From the NCBI GenBank assembly GCA_002413355.1, contig DHWV01000018.1, positions 1-28,157 on the forward strand: DNA of 28,157 bases, given 5' to 3'. Of this stretch, positions 13,473 through 22,142 are shown piece after piece; positions within the stretch are counted from its first letter, which is position 1, and the number at the start of each line of letters is the position of its first letter. Position numbers and translations under genes: made by a program. The notes under the pieces are model-generated. The model did no database searches. It saw nothing but the letters and a program-made list of their open reading frames with translations, and was not told the origin of the DNA. The DNA is from Desulfobulbaceae bacterium UBA5173. Lineage in GTDB: Bacteria > Desulfobacterota > Desulfobulbia > Desulfobulbales > Desulfobulbaceae.

Positions 13473-15304
13473 TGTAGACCATGCTGATCCGGCTGATATT
13501 CTGGCACCCAGATTTTCAGCTGGCGTTTTACCTCTGACTCGTCACGGATGCTTGGATGCGCCATCCACGTCAGGCATTCGGTATGCCAATCCCTATCTGC
13601 TGGCCGCGCTTTGGCAACTCGCAGCTTCGGATGCGGCGTGGGTAGTGTGGATTCGTCATCAGCAAGCAGCTCTTCATAGAGCTTCTCGCCGGGCCGCAAC
13701 CCTGTGTAGGCGATAGGAATGCTTTCGTCATCCTCTCCGGCCAAACTGATCATCAAACGAGCCAAATCAACAATTTTTACCGGCTCTCCCATGTCTAAGA
13801 CGAAAATCTCTCCGCCATCACCCATCAGACCGGCTTGCAGCACGAGCTGGGCGGCTTCAGGGATGGACATGAAATAGCGGGTGATCTCTGGATGGGTCAC
13901 TGTCACCGGGCCGCCCGCCTCGATCTGCTTCTGAAATTTGGGGATTACGCTGCCAGAGGATCCCAAAACATTGCCGAAGCGTACTGAGATGAAGCGGGTG
14001 CCATCCTGCTGCTGCATGGCCTGACAAACCATTTCGGCCAGCCGTTTGGTCGCACCCATGACATTAGTCGAATTGACTGCTTTGTCTGTCGAGACCATCA
14101 CAAACTTGCCGACTCCGTATTCCTTTGCCGCTGCGGCGACAGTCTGCGTGCCGAACACATTGTTGCGCACAGCCTCCCATGCGTTACTGTTCTCCATCAG
14201 CGGCACATGCTTATAGGCGGCGGCGTGAAAAAGCACTGCAGGGCGGTGGTCAGCCATAACCTGCCGCACCCGCGCCGCATTGGTAACATCACCAACCACT
14301 GGCACAATACGGAGATCAGGAAATCGCTGCGGCAGCTCCTGCTCCATTGCGTACATCGCCAGTTCAGACTGATCAAACAGCACCAGTTTCGCCGGAGCAA
14401 ACCGGGCGATTTGACGGCACAGCTCTGAGCCAATGGAACCGCCCGCGCCAGTGACCAGCACAACTTGGCTGGTGAGCAGGCGGTGCAGACCGCTGTTGTC
14501 AAGCTGCACTGGATCACGGCCCAGCAGGTCTTCCAGCTCAATCCGGCGCAGGCTTGACACCTTCATCTTGCCTGACACCAAATCTTCAAACGGCGGCACA
14601 GTCATCACGTTCAGCCCAGCCTCTGTACAGCTCTCGGTAATGCGGCGGCGCACTCCGTGCGCGGCAGACGGCAGGGCCAGTACGATATCCTCAACCCCCA
14701 TTTGCTCCGCCCAGCCAGCTACTTCGTCTAACTTGCCAAGAACCGGAATGCCTTGTACAAACCGCCCCTGTTTGTCCGGGCTGTCATCCAGCAGGCCGAC
14801 AGCATGAAATGCAACTGAACTGTGGGCTAACTCGCGCAGCAGCGAGTCTGCTGTCTCGCCTGAACCAACCACCAGCACCGGCTTGCTGTCAGCCCGCAAC
14901 GTGACGGCAAGACACTGCTCCTTCCAAGTCCGATAGGCCAACCTGCTGCCGCCCATCATCACAATCAGCAGCAGCGGATCAAGCAACAGAACCGAGCGTG
15001 GAACCACTTCATTGACGCGAAACAAAAAAAGCAGGCTTGAAATCAAAAAAGCTGACAAACCGGCCGCCAGTACGATGCGCTTAAGGTCGGGTAGGCTGGC
15101 GAAGCGCCAAACACCTCGGTAAAGATTGAACTGCCAGAACACAGCAGCTTGCAGCGGCAGCACCCAGAGCAGTGTGCCAAGAGCGTCATCCACGTACTGA
15201 TATGGTAGGGAGAGGTTGAAGCGGAGCCAGTAGGCGGCCAACCACGCGCAAGCGGCAGCAAAGAGATCATGCAGGACAATAGCGAGAATACGGAATTTGG
15301 GCAT
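13469..15304 (-). CDS. Membrane-bound nucleoside-diphosphate-sugar 4,6-dehydratase (WbpM/PglF-like)
   Basis: The 611-residue protein has the long-form CapD/WbpM/PglF layout. Four hydrophobic helices lie in the first ~130 residues, a Rossmann-like domain begins at VLVVGSGETADSLLREL, and a Polysacc_synt_2 SDR domain carries VLVTGAGGSIGSE. In the active site the usual YxxxK is replaced by MGATK (TDKAVNSTNVMGATKRLAEM), as in this dehydratase class. The likely reaction is UDP-GlcNAc to UDP-4-keto-6-deoxy-GlcNAc at the inner face of the membrane, the first step to QuiNAc, FucNAc or bacillosamine. Its neighbours include an SDR reductase/epimerase and a PglC-type phosphotransferase, which fits QuiNAc-type initiation. 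It starts at ATG 15304, 62 bp behind the transferase gene. Confidence 0.92.
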   Translation of the reverse strand: MPKFRILAIVLHDLFAAACAWLAAYWLRFNLSLPYQYVDDALGTLLWVLPLQAAVFWQFNLYRGVWRFASLPDLKRIVLAAGLSAFLISSLLFLFRVNEVVPRSVLLLDPLLLIVMMGGSRLAYRTWKEQCLAVTLRADSKPVLVVGSGETADSLLRELAHSSVAFHAVGLLDDSPDKQGRFVQGIPVLGKLDEVAGWAEQMGVEDIVLALPSAAHGVRRRITESCTEAGLNVMTVPPFEDLVSGKMKVSSLRRIELEDLLGRDPVQLDNSGLHRLLTSQVVLVTGAGGSIGSELCRQIARFAPAKLVLFDQSELAMYAMEQELPQRFPDLRIVPVVGDVTNAARVRQVMADHRPAVLFHAAAYKHVPLMENSNAWEAVRNNVFGTQTVAAAAKEYGVGKFVMVSTDKAVNSTNVMGATKRLAEMVCQAMQQQDGTRFISVRFGNVLGSSGSVIPKFQKQIEAGGPVTVTHPEITRYFMSIPEAAQLVLQAGLMGDGGEIFVLDMGEPVKIVDLARLMISLAGEDDESIPIAYTGLRPGEKLYEELLADDESTLPTPHPKLRVAKARPADRDWHTECLTWMAHPSIRDESEVKRQLKIWVPEYQPDQHGLQ

Positions 15305-15366
15305 ATTTACACGTCGATTCTACAGTAAAATCAACAATCAGTCGGAATTACTGATAGTTCACGCTG

Positions 15367-15939
15367 TCACGGCTGCTCCTTCCTGACCCGGTCGCCGCTG
15401 CCGCTGCCCAGTACCGTTTGGATGATATATGTAAAATACGAACGCAAGCTCATACTGCGGATCATCTCCGCGTCAATTTGAGCAAGCAGGACAGGGACAG
15501 ACATGTCAATCCCTCGCACTTGCGCAAGGCCGGTGATACCTGGACGGACAGCAAAAACTCCAGCTATCGCACGAGTGGCAATCAATTCGTGCTGATTAGG
15601 CAGGCAGGGACGTGGGCCAACGAGACTCATTTCACCTTTGAGGACGTTCCAAAGCTGCGGCAGCTCATCTAATTTGGTGCGGCGCAGAAAGCGGCCAAAC
15701 GGGGTGACTGCGGATGCACTGGCAAGATGGGTAGCCACATTGGCAGTGCCAAGCCGCATAGTGCGAAATTTGACTAAAATAAACGGTTGCTGGCCGCGTC
15801 CTAAACGTGCCTGGCGGAAAAAGGGCGAACCAGTGTCAAACCAGCCGATGGCGGTCAAAATAAGCAGCAAAGGCAGACCAAATGTCAATCCAAGGCTGGC
15901 GAACAGAATATCCAGTAGACGGGTCGCATTCATCAGCAC
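15367..15939 (-). CDS. Initiating sugar-phosphate transferase (PglC/WcaJ family, short form)
   Basis: The 190-residue protein is a small bacterial sugar transferase. It moves a sugar 1-phosphate from a UDP-sugar onto undecaprenyl phosphate, starting repeat-unit synthesis. A single membrane-embedded helix is at ~9-31. Family motifs follow: LVKFRTM (55-61), LRRTKLDELPQLWNVLKGEM (85-104) with the catalytic Asp91-Glu92 dyad, SLVGPRP and GITGLAQVRG. The size matches monotopic PglC rather than WcaJ/WbaP, which carry extra helices. Its start overlaps the end of the upstream epimerase gene by 7 bp. Next to a WbpM-like dehydratase and a WbpV-like SDR it probably loads a 6-deoxy-HexNAc; that specificity is inference. 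Confidence 0.93.
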   Translation of the reverse strand: MLMNATRLLDILFASLGLTFGLPLLLILTAIGWFDTGSPFFRQARLGRGQQPFILVKFRTMRLGTANVATHLASASAVTPFGRFLRRTKLDELPQLWNVLKGEMSLVGPRPCLPNQHELIATRAIAGVFAVRPGITGLAQVRGIDMSVPVLLAQIDAEMIRSMSLRSYFTYIIQTVLGSGSGDRVRKEQP

Positions 15940-16886
15940 TGGGCTTGTTGCAGATAAGCTTTGGCAGTCCGATGCAGAGCTTCATCCACGCTTACTGGCG
16001 GCGACCAATTCAGCAGCTTGCAAGTTTTGCGCATATCAATTTGCAATGAACCCAACAAGCGTACAGCCACATCCTCTTTGCCCAGCAGTGAAGCTGCCTT
16101 GCGCAGCCACGAAGCGGGCACTGGCAGCAGGCGGGCAGGTCTGCCAAGAGCAGCACCCAGACGTTTCAGAAGTTCTGTGGTGGACAGGTCTTCTCCATCG
16201 CTGACTAAAAAAGTTTGATTGGCAGCGGCTGGATGATCAATACATATTGTGATCAGATCAATGAAGTTGTCGAGAGACACAAGGCTGCGCTGATTGTGGA
16301 TTGCGCCGAGCGGCAAGGGGATGCCTTTATGCAGCCCGCGCATCATGCTTAAAAAGTTTCCTTTAACACCAGCACCGTAAACTAATGGAGGACGAATGAT
16401 GACGATTTCCATGCCGGTATGAGCGGAAATTTCTTTTAAACCTTGTTCCGCTTCGTATTTAGAAATTCCATAAGGATCATCTGGAGCGAGGATATCAGAA
16501 GCTGTGAACGGCTTACCGGGCGTAGTAAATTCTCCATTGACTTTAATCGAACTGAGAAAGATAAAACGACTGACACCAGCGGCAGCAGCTTGGCGGGCAA
16601 GATTGAGAGTTCCTGCGGTATTCACAACTCGGAATTCTGTGAGCGGATCAGCAGCAATGTCACGCATAATATGCGCACGTGCGGCTAAATGAATGACAGT
16701 ATCTATACCAGATAGTGCTGCTGTCCAGTTGGTGCTTGGGAGAAGGTCGCCTACGGTAATTGATGGTACTGTCTGCTGTGGCGATCTGCTGCGTAAGGCG
16801 ACAAGCAGGTTATGGGCGTTGTTTTGTAAATATTGTAATAAGGCTTTGCCGACAAAGCCTGTTGTGCCAGTGATAAGCAAGTTCAT
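15933..16886 (-). CDS. SDR NAD-dependent epimerase/reductase (WbpV-like)
   Basis: The 317-residue extended SDR has the cofactor motif GTTGFVG (7-13), the catalytic Ser in FLSSIKVNGE (Ser112/Ser113), and YGISK with Tyr139 and Lys143. This group includes UDP-glucose 4-epimerase homologs and WbpV/WreQ. The latter reduce UDP-4-keto-6-deoxy-GlcNAc to UDP-QuiNAc beside a WbpM dehydratase and an initiating transferase. The same three functions are adjacent here, which makes a UDP-QuiNAc reductase attractive. A 4-epimerase role cannot be excluded from sequence alone. The ATG overlaps the stop of the upstream glycosyltransferase (ATGA, 16883-16886), and its end overlaps the next gene by 7 bp. Confidence 0.85.
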   Translation of the reverse strand: MNLLITGTTGFVGKALLQYLQNNAHNLLVALRSRSPQQTVPSITVGDLLPSTNWTAALSGIDTVIHLAARAHIMRDIAADPLTEFRVVNTAGTLNLARQAAAAGVSRFIFLSSIKVNGEFTTPGKPFTASDILAPDDPYGISKYEAEQGLKEISAHTGMEIVIIRPPLVYGAGVKGNFLSMMRGLHKGIPLPLGAIHNQRSLVSLDNFIDLITICIDHPAAANQTFLVSDGEDLSTTELLKRLGAALGRPARLLPVPASWLRKAASLLGKEDVAVRLLGSLQIDMRKTCKLLNWSPPVSVDEALHRTAKAYLQQAQC

Positions 16887-18037
16887 TGGGGTTGATTCAG
16901 CAATTCTTCGTAAATGTTTAGGTGTGTTTCAACGACTTGTTTGATGGAGTAACGTTCTTCCGCGAGTTGTCGCCCCGCATTGCCCATGGTTTGGCACAAC
17001 TGAGTGTTAAGTAATAGTTTTTCGATGGCATTGGCGAGTGCTGATGGGTCGCGGGGGGGGATTAGCAACCCGGTTGCGTTAGGGATGATCGCATCACGGC
17101 AGCCGGGCATGTCGGTTGTGACTACTGGGCGACCACTGGCTGCGGCTTCTATGAGTGTTTTGGATAAGCCTTCGGCGTAAAAAGAGGGTGATACAAAGAT
17201 GTGCGCGTTGGCTAACAGGGCTGACATGTCATTTCTGTGACCTAGCATTTCGACGACACCTGCGGTTTGCCATGCTTGGAATTCGGTTTCGGTAATGCTG
17301 TGGGGATTTTCTGGGTCGGGTTTGCCTGCGAGCTGGAAGCGTACATCCATACCTTTTTGTTTGAGGATATTGGCGGCGGCTATGAACTCATATACTCCTT
17401 TGTCTTGGAGTAGGCGGGCGGCCATGAGGACAATAGGTGTCCCTGATGGGAGTTGGGTTGCGGTGTATTGTGTTAAGTCAACACCAGAGCCGGGAATCAT
17501 CGCGATTTGATGCGGTTTTAGTTTTGCGTATCGAGTGATGGTATCCCGATTATTAGGATTTTGAAATATGACTTTTAGGTTTTTGGATCTGAGGGATAGG
17601 CAGTAAATCATTGCGATGATGGTGCGCCTTATACGCGCTTTCCAGCCTTGTGCGGCGAAGACCAAGCCTAAGCCTGAAATGGCGGCTACAACATTTTTGA
17701 TGCCGGTGAGTTGTGCGGCTATGCCGCCGTATAATACGGGTTTGCTGGTGATACTGTGCAGCAGGTTAGGTTGAACCCTGCGGAGTATGTTGAGGATGGC
17801 AATGAAGGTGTGAATCTCACCGAGTATGTTGGTGTTGCTTCTGCCTATGGGTAGTGAGTGAACCATGAAGCCGTAAGACAGTAGCTCGTCGTGTCTATCT
17901 GTGATCCCTGTTGCAATGTGAACTTCATAGCCTTTTTCTAAAGCTGAGAGTGCAATGGGTAAGCGGTGAGAGAGAAAAAACCAGTCAACGTTGACTAACA
18001 TCACTAACTTTTTTTTGGAAATATTTTCTTTTCTCAT
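16883..18037 (-). CDS. Glycosyltransferase family 4
   Basis: With the ATG at 18037 the protein has 384 residues; a TTG at 18055 would add six. It is a GT-B retaining glycosyltransferase: an N-terminal acceptor domain (LVMLVNVDWFFLSHRLPIAL) and a C-terminal donor domain with IVLMAARLLQDKGVYEF and the EX7E motif in AEGLSKTLIEAAASGRPVV. This architecture resembles PglA-like enzymes that add the second sugar to an undecaprenyl-PP-linked 6-deoxy-HexNAc; that role here is inference. It is cytoplasmic, probably membrane-associated. Composition is intermediate between the GC-rich downstream genes and the AT-rich genes upstream. It is coupled to the epimerase by an ATGA overlap. Confidence 0.9.
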   Translation of the reverse strand: MRKENISKKKLVMLVNVDWFFLSHRLPIALSALEKGYEVHIATGITDRHDELLSYGFMVHSLPIGRSNTNILGEIHTFIAILNILRRVQPNLLHSITSKPVLYGGIAAQLTGIKNVVAAISGLGLVFAAQGWKARIRRTIIAMIYCLSLRSKNLKVIFQNPNNRDTITRYAKLKPHQIAMIPGSGVDLTQYTATQLPSGTPIVLMAARLLQDKGVYEFIAAANILKQKGMDVRFQLAGKPDPENPHSITETEFQAWQTAGVVEMLGHRNDMSALLANAHIFVSPSFYAEGLSKTLIEAAASGRPVVTTDMPGCRDAIIPNATGLLIPPRDPSALANAIEKLLLNTQLCQTMGNAGRQLAEERYSIKQVVETHLNIYEELLNQPQ

Positions 18038-18073
18038 AACAAGTATCGGCAACAAATGAGCTGTCGGAGATTT

Positions 18074-18697
18074 TTATTTTTTTGCTTCTATCCAATAACC
18101 TGATGCGCAATCATTAATTTTTAATTTACTTAAAAGTGATAGACGGAATATATTATTGATAATCCTAAATGGAACCATTATTTTAGAGCTTGTTGTTATT
18201 ATATCTAAAGCAACAGCTAATCTACCGCCAATTTCATGAATATTCACCTCCTTGAAATCTACGGTTAATTTCACAATGCCTTGTTTGGTTAGTCTTTGAT
18301 AATCATTTGGATCTCCGTGTACATGGAACATGAATGGAATCGAACAGACCAGTGTGCCATTTTCCGATAACACCCGATAGCATTCATTTATTGCTTTACT
18401 TGGTGTATGCAGATGCTCTATGACTTCAATAGCAATAATAGTATCGAAAGAACCATCTTTATAAGGTAATTGATGAGCATCAACCACTACATCAATAGTG
18501 CCGTAATTATCTGAAATATCAGTTACTATAACTGAAGATGCGCTTGAGAGCATGTTTCTATAGGGATCATGACCTGCTCCAATCACAAGCACTTTACCTC
18601 TAACGTTGCTAAGTTTTTTTTGTATTATTTTTTCTAATAAAACTCTGTGGGCAGTTGGTAAGACTTTTCTTAGCATCGATTTTGGATTGCTTGGCAT
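18074..18697 (-). CDS. Class I SAM-dependent methyltransferase
   Basis: The 207-residue protein has a Methyltransf_11-type Rossmann core. Motif I is VLVIGAGHDP (36-45), an acidic SAM-ribose contact is in VIVTDIS, and DAHQLPYKDGSFDTIIAIEV (73-92) with VIEHL is the motif II/III region. The later LSENGTLVCSIPF completes the fold. Such enzymes often O-methylate a sugar or cap a glycan in O-antigen clusters, but the acceptor cannot be read from sequence. The gene is AT-rich, starts 4 bp after the stop of the preceding glycosyltransferase, and is 36 bp from the next. Confidence 0.85.
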   Translation of the reverse strand: MPSNPKSMLRKVLPTAHRVLLEKIIQKKLSNVRGKVLVIGAGHDPYRNMLSSASSVIVTDISDNYGTIDVVVDAHQLPYKDGSFDTIIAIEVIEHLHTPSKAINECYRVLSENGTLVCSIPFMFHVHGDPNDYQRLTKQGIVKLTVDFKEVNIHEIGGRLAVALDIITTSSKIMVPFRIINNIFRLSLLSKLKINDCASGYWIEAKK

Positions 18698-18701
18698 TGG
18701 T

Positions 18702-19901
18702 TTATCGAGAAATAGAGTTTAAAAACTGATTAATTTTCTTCGAGTAATGCCTGAAATCAAAATTTTGCTCGGCTGTCATTCTAGCATTTATTCTCATATT
18801 TAAATGTTCTTGTTCAACGAGAAAATATGCTTTTCTCATTATCAAGAATATTTCCTCTGAATTGACACTAGAACATATTAGAGAGTTATACTCATTACAA
18901 AGAATATCTCCCATATCACCTGTTATATTTGCTAGCAAAGGTGTTCCAGCGGCCAGGCTTTCTACTAATTTAGTTGAGAATCCAGCATTTGACATTCTAG
19001 TGTTAAGTCTAAATAAAATACTAAAATCACTTGACTTGACTAAATTTAGTGCTTCTTGGTGAGGAATTTTTCCGTGGCATATTATATAATCTGGAACATT
19101 TTTAATGTTTCTCTTTTTGAAAATTTGATATGAAAGCACATCCGTCTCACTAACTCCAGCTAAATTTAATTTTATATTAAGCCCTATTGTCGTTGCTTTT
19201 TCTAAAGCTTCAAAAACTTCATTAAGACAATCTTTCTTTGCTGGCGTGCCTGTATAACAAATCTTAAGACAATCTTTTTGTTTTTTTTCTATACTTGGCT
19301 TTATTTTTTCTATGTCGAGTATCGGTGGTATTTTAGTTATTTTGATGTTATATATTTTATAATAATTTTCAAGATAACCACTTATTACTATTAGTCCATC
19401 AAGCTGTGGAAGTAAAAATCTCATGGCTATTTCAATATTTATTTGATATGGAGAAAAGGTATTTTTTAAATATCCATCTTGTTCATACCATTCTACAGCA
19501 TCAAAAACTAAGGGTTTTCGATGCTTTTTGCAAAAAAAACTTAACCACAAAATATAGGGAGTATATCCGCTGTATAAAATAACGTAGTCAGGTTTTTTTT
19601 CTTGAGATTCTAACCATTGGTATGTTTTTCTTCCCATCGAGATATATATAAATCTTTTTAAAAAGGATGGGAGGTTTTCATATTTTCTTTCTTCTGTGTA
19701 AATGACTTCTAAAAAATTGGGCAATTCATGTTTGATGCTCTGCTTGTTGTGTCCTGATATTATTGAAACTTTGTAACCTGCTTCGTGTAGACTTAGTGCA
19801 TTGCCCAAAATTCTCTGAGCGGCTGCCCCTCCATTGGGAAAGTTAAAAGGTCCAATATATACTACCCAAGGTTGTTCTGATTTGTTTGTGTCATTTTTCA
19901 T
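18702..19901 (-). CDS. Glycosyltransferase (GT-B, family 4-like)
   Basis: The protein has 399 residues when the ATG at 19901 is used; it forms an ATGA overlap with the capG stop, like other junctions in this cluster. ATG 19910 would add three residues. The N-terminus VVYIGPFNFPNGGAAAQRIL contains the glycine-rich NGGA loop seen in GT4-like enzymes. The donor-side domain includes LKICYTGTPAKKDCLNEVFE, HGKIPHQEAL and a late LVESLAAGTPLLAN. The classical EX7E motif is not clean: the expected region reads AGFSTKLVESLAAG. The gene is strongly AT-rich, consistent with recent exchange of the serotype-determining part. The linkage formed is unknown. Confidence 0.82.
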   Translation of the reverse strand: MKNDTNKSEQPWVVYIGPFNFPNGGAAAQRILGNALSLHEAGYKVSIISGHNKQSIKHELPNFLEVIYTEERKYENLPSFLKRFIYISMGRKTYQWLESQEKKPDYVILYSGYTPYILWLSFFCKKHRKPLVFDAVEWYEQDGYLKNTFSPYQINIEIAMRFLLPQLDGLIVISGYLENYYKIYNIKITKIPPILDIEKIKPSIEKKQKDCLKICYTGTPAKKDCLNEVFEALEKATTIGLNIKLNLAGVSETDVLSYQIFKKRNIKNVPDYIICHGKIPHQEALNLVKSSDFSILFRLNTRMSNAGFSTKLVESLAAGTPLLANITGDMGDILCNEYNSLICSSVNSEEIFLIMRKAYFLVEQEHLNMRINARMTAEQNFDFRHYSKKINQFLNSISR

Positions 19902-21025
19902 AGTTTCCATACAATGCGATTTACATAATCCGTATAACTATGAATAATCCTGACTACTTTATCGGAAACGTTTGGCATACTGTAATCACTGACTGGACGT
20001 AATAGCCGTTGTTCTGCACGAGGTTGATCATCCAAAATAGCTAATGCCTGCATTACCGGTCTAACTTCCAACCCTACCATCATTACGGAGCCTTCTTCCA
20101 CCGCTTCGGGGCGTTCGTGGGCTTCGCGGATATTGAGGGCAGGGAAGTTGAGGATGGAAGATTCTTCACTAATCGTGCCGCTATCAGACAATACTGCTTT
20201 AGCGGCTATCTGTAGTTTGTTGTAATCTTTAAATCCTAACGGTTTGAGCAATTGCACCAGCGGATGAAATTCAATATTGAGTGCATCGACCCGTTTTTGT
20301 GTGCGCGGGTGGGTGGAGACAATAATGGGGAGTTTGTAATGTTCAGCCAGCGTATTGAGGATATTCACCAATTTATGGAAGTTGGCTTCAGAATCAATAT
20401 TCTCTTCGCGGTGGGCACTGATTACAAAGAATTGTTTTGCTTTAAGATGTAAGCGTTCCAATATGTCTGAAGCATCAATACCTTCCCGGTAGTGATTGAG
20501 TACTTCAAACATTGGGCTGCCAGTTTTGATCACCATATCGGGCGGCAACCCTTCACGGAGAAGGTATTCGCGTGCAATGCTGCTGTAGGTCAGGTTGATG
20601 TCGGCGGTGTGATCAACAATACGACGGTTTATTTCTTCTGGTACGCGCTGGTCAAAGCAGCGGTTGCCTGCTTCCATGTGAAAAATAGGAATTTTGCGGC
20701 GTTTGGCGGGAATCACTGCCATGCAGCTATTGGTATCACCCAGTATTAGCAGGGCATCTGGTTTAATCTCCGCCAATACTTGATCAACACCGATAATGAC
20801 TTTGCCAATGGTTTCTGCACCACTGCTACCTGCGGCATTGAGGAAATGGTCGGACTTACGAATGGTTAAGTCGTCAAAGAATATCTTGTTAAGCTCGTAG
20901 TCGTAGTTTTGCCCCGTATGCACCAAGACATGCTCACAATATTGATCAAGTTTAGCTAACACTCGTGACAGGCGAATAATTTCAGGTCGCGTACCCACGA
21001 CGGTCATAACTTTGAGTTTTTTCAT
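19898..21025 (-). CDS. capG: UDP-N-acetylglucosamine 2-epimerase-type enzyme (CapG/WbjD/FnlC)
   Basis: The start is ATG 21025, giving MKKLKVMTVVGTRPEIIRLS, the standard N-terminus of non-hydrolysing UDP-HexNAc 2-epimerases. Longer upstream frames run into capF. The protein has 375 residues. Signatures are GTRPEIIRLS, LGDTNSCMA, HMEAGNRCFDQRVPEEINRR and AHREENID, plus a GTISEES region. Because it directly follows CapE and CapF homologs, it is most likely the third enzyme of UDP-N-acetyl-L-fucosamine synthesis, which 2-epimerises UDP-N-acetyl-L-pneumosamine. A role as ordinary WecB (UDP-ManNAc) is less likely in this context. The stop is shared with the next gene's start by ATGA overlap. Confidence 0.92.
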   Translation of the reverse strand: MKKLKVMTVVGTRPEIIRLSRVLAKLDQYCEHVLVHTGQNYDYELNKIFFDDLTIRKSDHFLNAAGSSGAETIGKVIIGVDQVLAEIKPDALLILGDTNSCMAVIPAKRRKIPIFHMEAGNRCFDQRVPEEINRRIVDHTADINLTYSSIAREYLLREGLPPDMVIKTGSPMFEVLNHYREGIDASDILERLHLKAKQFFVISAHREENIDSEANFHKLVNILNTLAEHYKLPIIVSTHPRTQKRVDALNIEFHPLVQLLKPLGFKDYNKLQIAAKAVLSDSGTISEESSILNFPALNIREAHERPEAVEEGSVMMVGLEVRPVMQALAILDDQPRAEQRLLRPVSDYSMPNVSDKVVRIIHSYTDYVNRIVWKL

Positions 21026-21026
21026 G

Positions 21027-22139
21027 TTATACCGGATGGGTATAGGTGTCTGGGCGGTTGCGGTCAAAAATTTCATTGGCCCATAGCATAACAATCATTT
21101 CATCGTCGCCGATATTGGTAATGTCGTGTGACCAACCAGGGACAGTTTCGACTATTTGGGCTTGTTCGCCGCTGGTATACAGTTCGTGCGTTTCACCCGT
21201 TAGTATATGGCGGAAACCGAAACGGGCTTTGCCTTTGATCACCAGAAATTTTTCCGTTTTGCTGTGATGGTAGTGACCGCCACGGGTCATGCCAGGGTGG
21301 GCGGTGAAAAAGGAGAACTGCCCTGATTCTTGAGTTTTGAGCATTTCCACAAATACGCCACGTTGGTCACCGTGTTGGGCGACTGGATAGCTGAATGATT
21401 CAGGCGGCAGATAGCTTACATAGGTAGAATACAGTGCTCGTAATAAACCTGTGCCTACGGTTTCTGTGATCAAAGTTTTACGGCTGTTGCAGAAAGTTTC
21501 TAATGTACTGGCAATTTCTCCGACGGTGGCGACATATTCTTTGGGTACTTGACATATTTCCCTATTGCTAATAGCAGGTATATCGCGCATAACCCGGAAA
21601 AACTCATCTATAAGATCATCAATATACACTAAGATTAAGGTGACGCTGGGGTCATTGATAGTGATGGGTAAACCTCGGGTAATATTATGACAGAAAGTGG
21701 CAACTGCTGAATTATAGTTTGGTTTGCACCATTTTCCAAATACATTGGGAAGACGATAGATATAAACTGAAGATTGCGTTTGTTCGGCGTAAGTCCATAA
21801 GGCTTGTTCGGCTTCTCCTTTGCTTTTGCCATAAGGAGTGTCACACTCAACTTGAGTAGAGGAAGAAAAAATGACAGGAATACTACGTTCAGTAGCGGCG
21901 AGTGCTGCGCACAGTTGTTCTGTTAGGTTGGTGTTGCCGGTAATAAATTCCTTAGGAGATTTTGGACGATTGACTCCTGCTAAATGCACCACGACATCAA
22001 TATGTTGTACTAAAGCAGACAATGCCTGAGCGGGTGTTTGCCGCACAAATTTGACGACTTCAAACTCGCCTGATTCTGCCAAACGTATCAGCAGGTTTTG
22101 GGCGATGAAGCCATCCGCACCTGTTACCAAAACTTTCAA
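21027..22139 (-). CDS. capF: Bifunctional SDR/cupin sugar-nucleotide enzyme (CapF/WbjC/FnlB)
   Basis: The 370-residue protein is a fusion typical of CapF. An N-terminal SDR domain (~1-245) begins MKVLVTGADGFIAQNLLIRL and has YGKSKGEAEQ as the Tyr/Lys motif. A C-terminal cupin (~255-370) begins QHGDQRGVFVEMLKTQESGQ. The metal-binding cluster RGGHYHHSKTEKF, followed by VPGWSHDITN, fits the zinc cupin of Staphylococcus CapF. CapF 3-epimerises and then reduces the CapE product at C4 to give UDP-N-acetyl-L-pneumosamine, using NADPH. It lies between capE (3 bp away) and capG (1 bp away), the conserved order of the UDP-L-FucNAc pathway. Confidence 0.95.
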   Translation of the reverse strand: MKVLVTGADGFIAQNLLIRLAESGEFEVVKFVRQTPAQALSALVQHIDVVVHLAGVNRPKSPKEFITGNTNLTEQLCAALAATERSIPVIFSSSTQVECDTPYGKSKGEAEQALWTYAEQTQSSVYIYRLPNVFGKWCKPNYNSAVATFCHNITRGLPITINDPSVTLILVYIDDLIDEFFRVMRDIPAISNREICQVPKEYVATVGEIASTLETFCNSRKTLITETVGTGLLRALYSTYVSYLPPESFSYPVAQHGDQRGVFVEMLKTQESGQFSFFTAHPGMTRGGHYHHSKTEKFLVIKGKARFGFRHILTGETHELYTSGEQAQIVETVPGWSHDITNIGDDEMIVMLWANEIFDRNRPDTYTHPV

Positions 22140-22142
22140 AGT

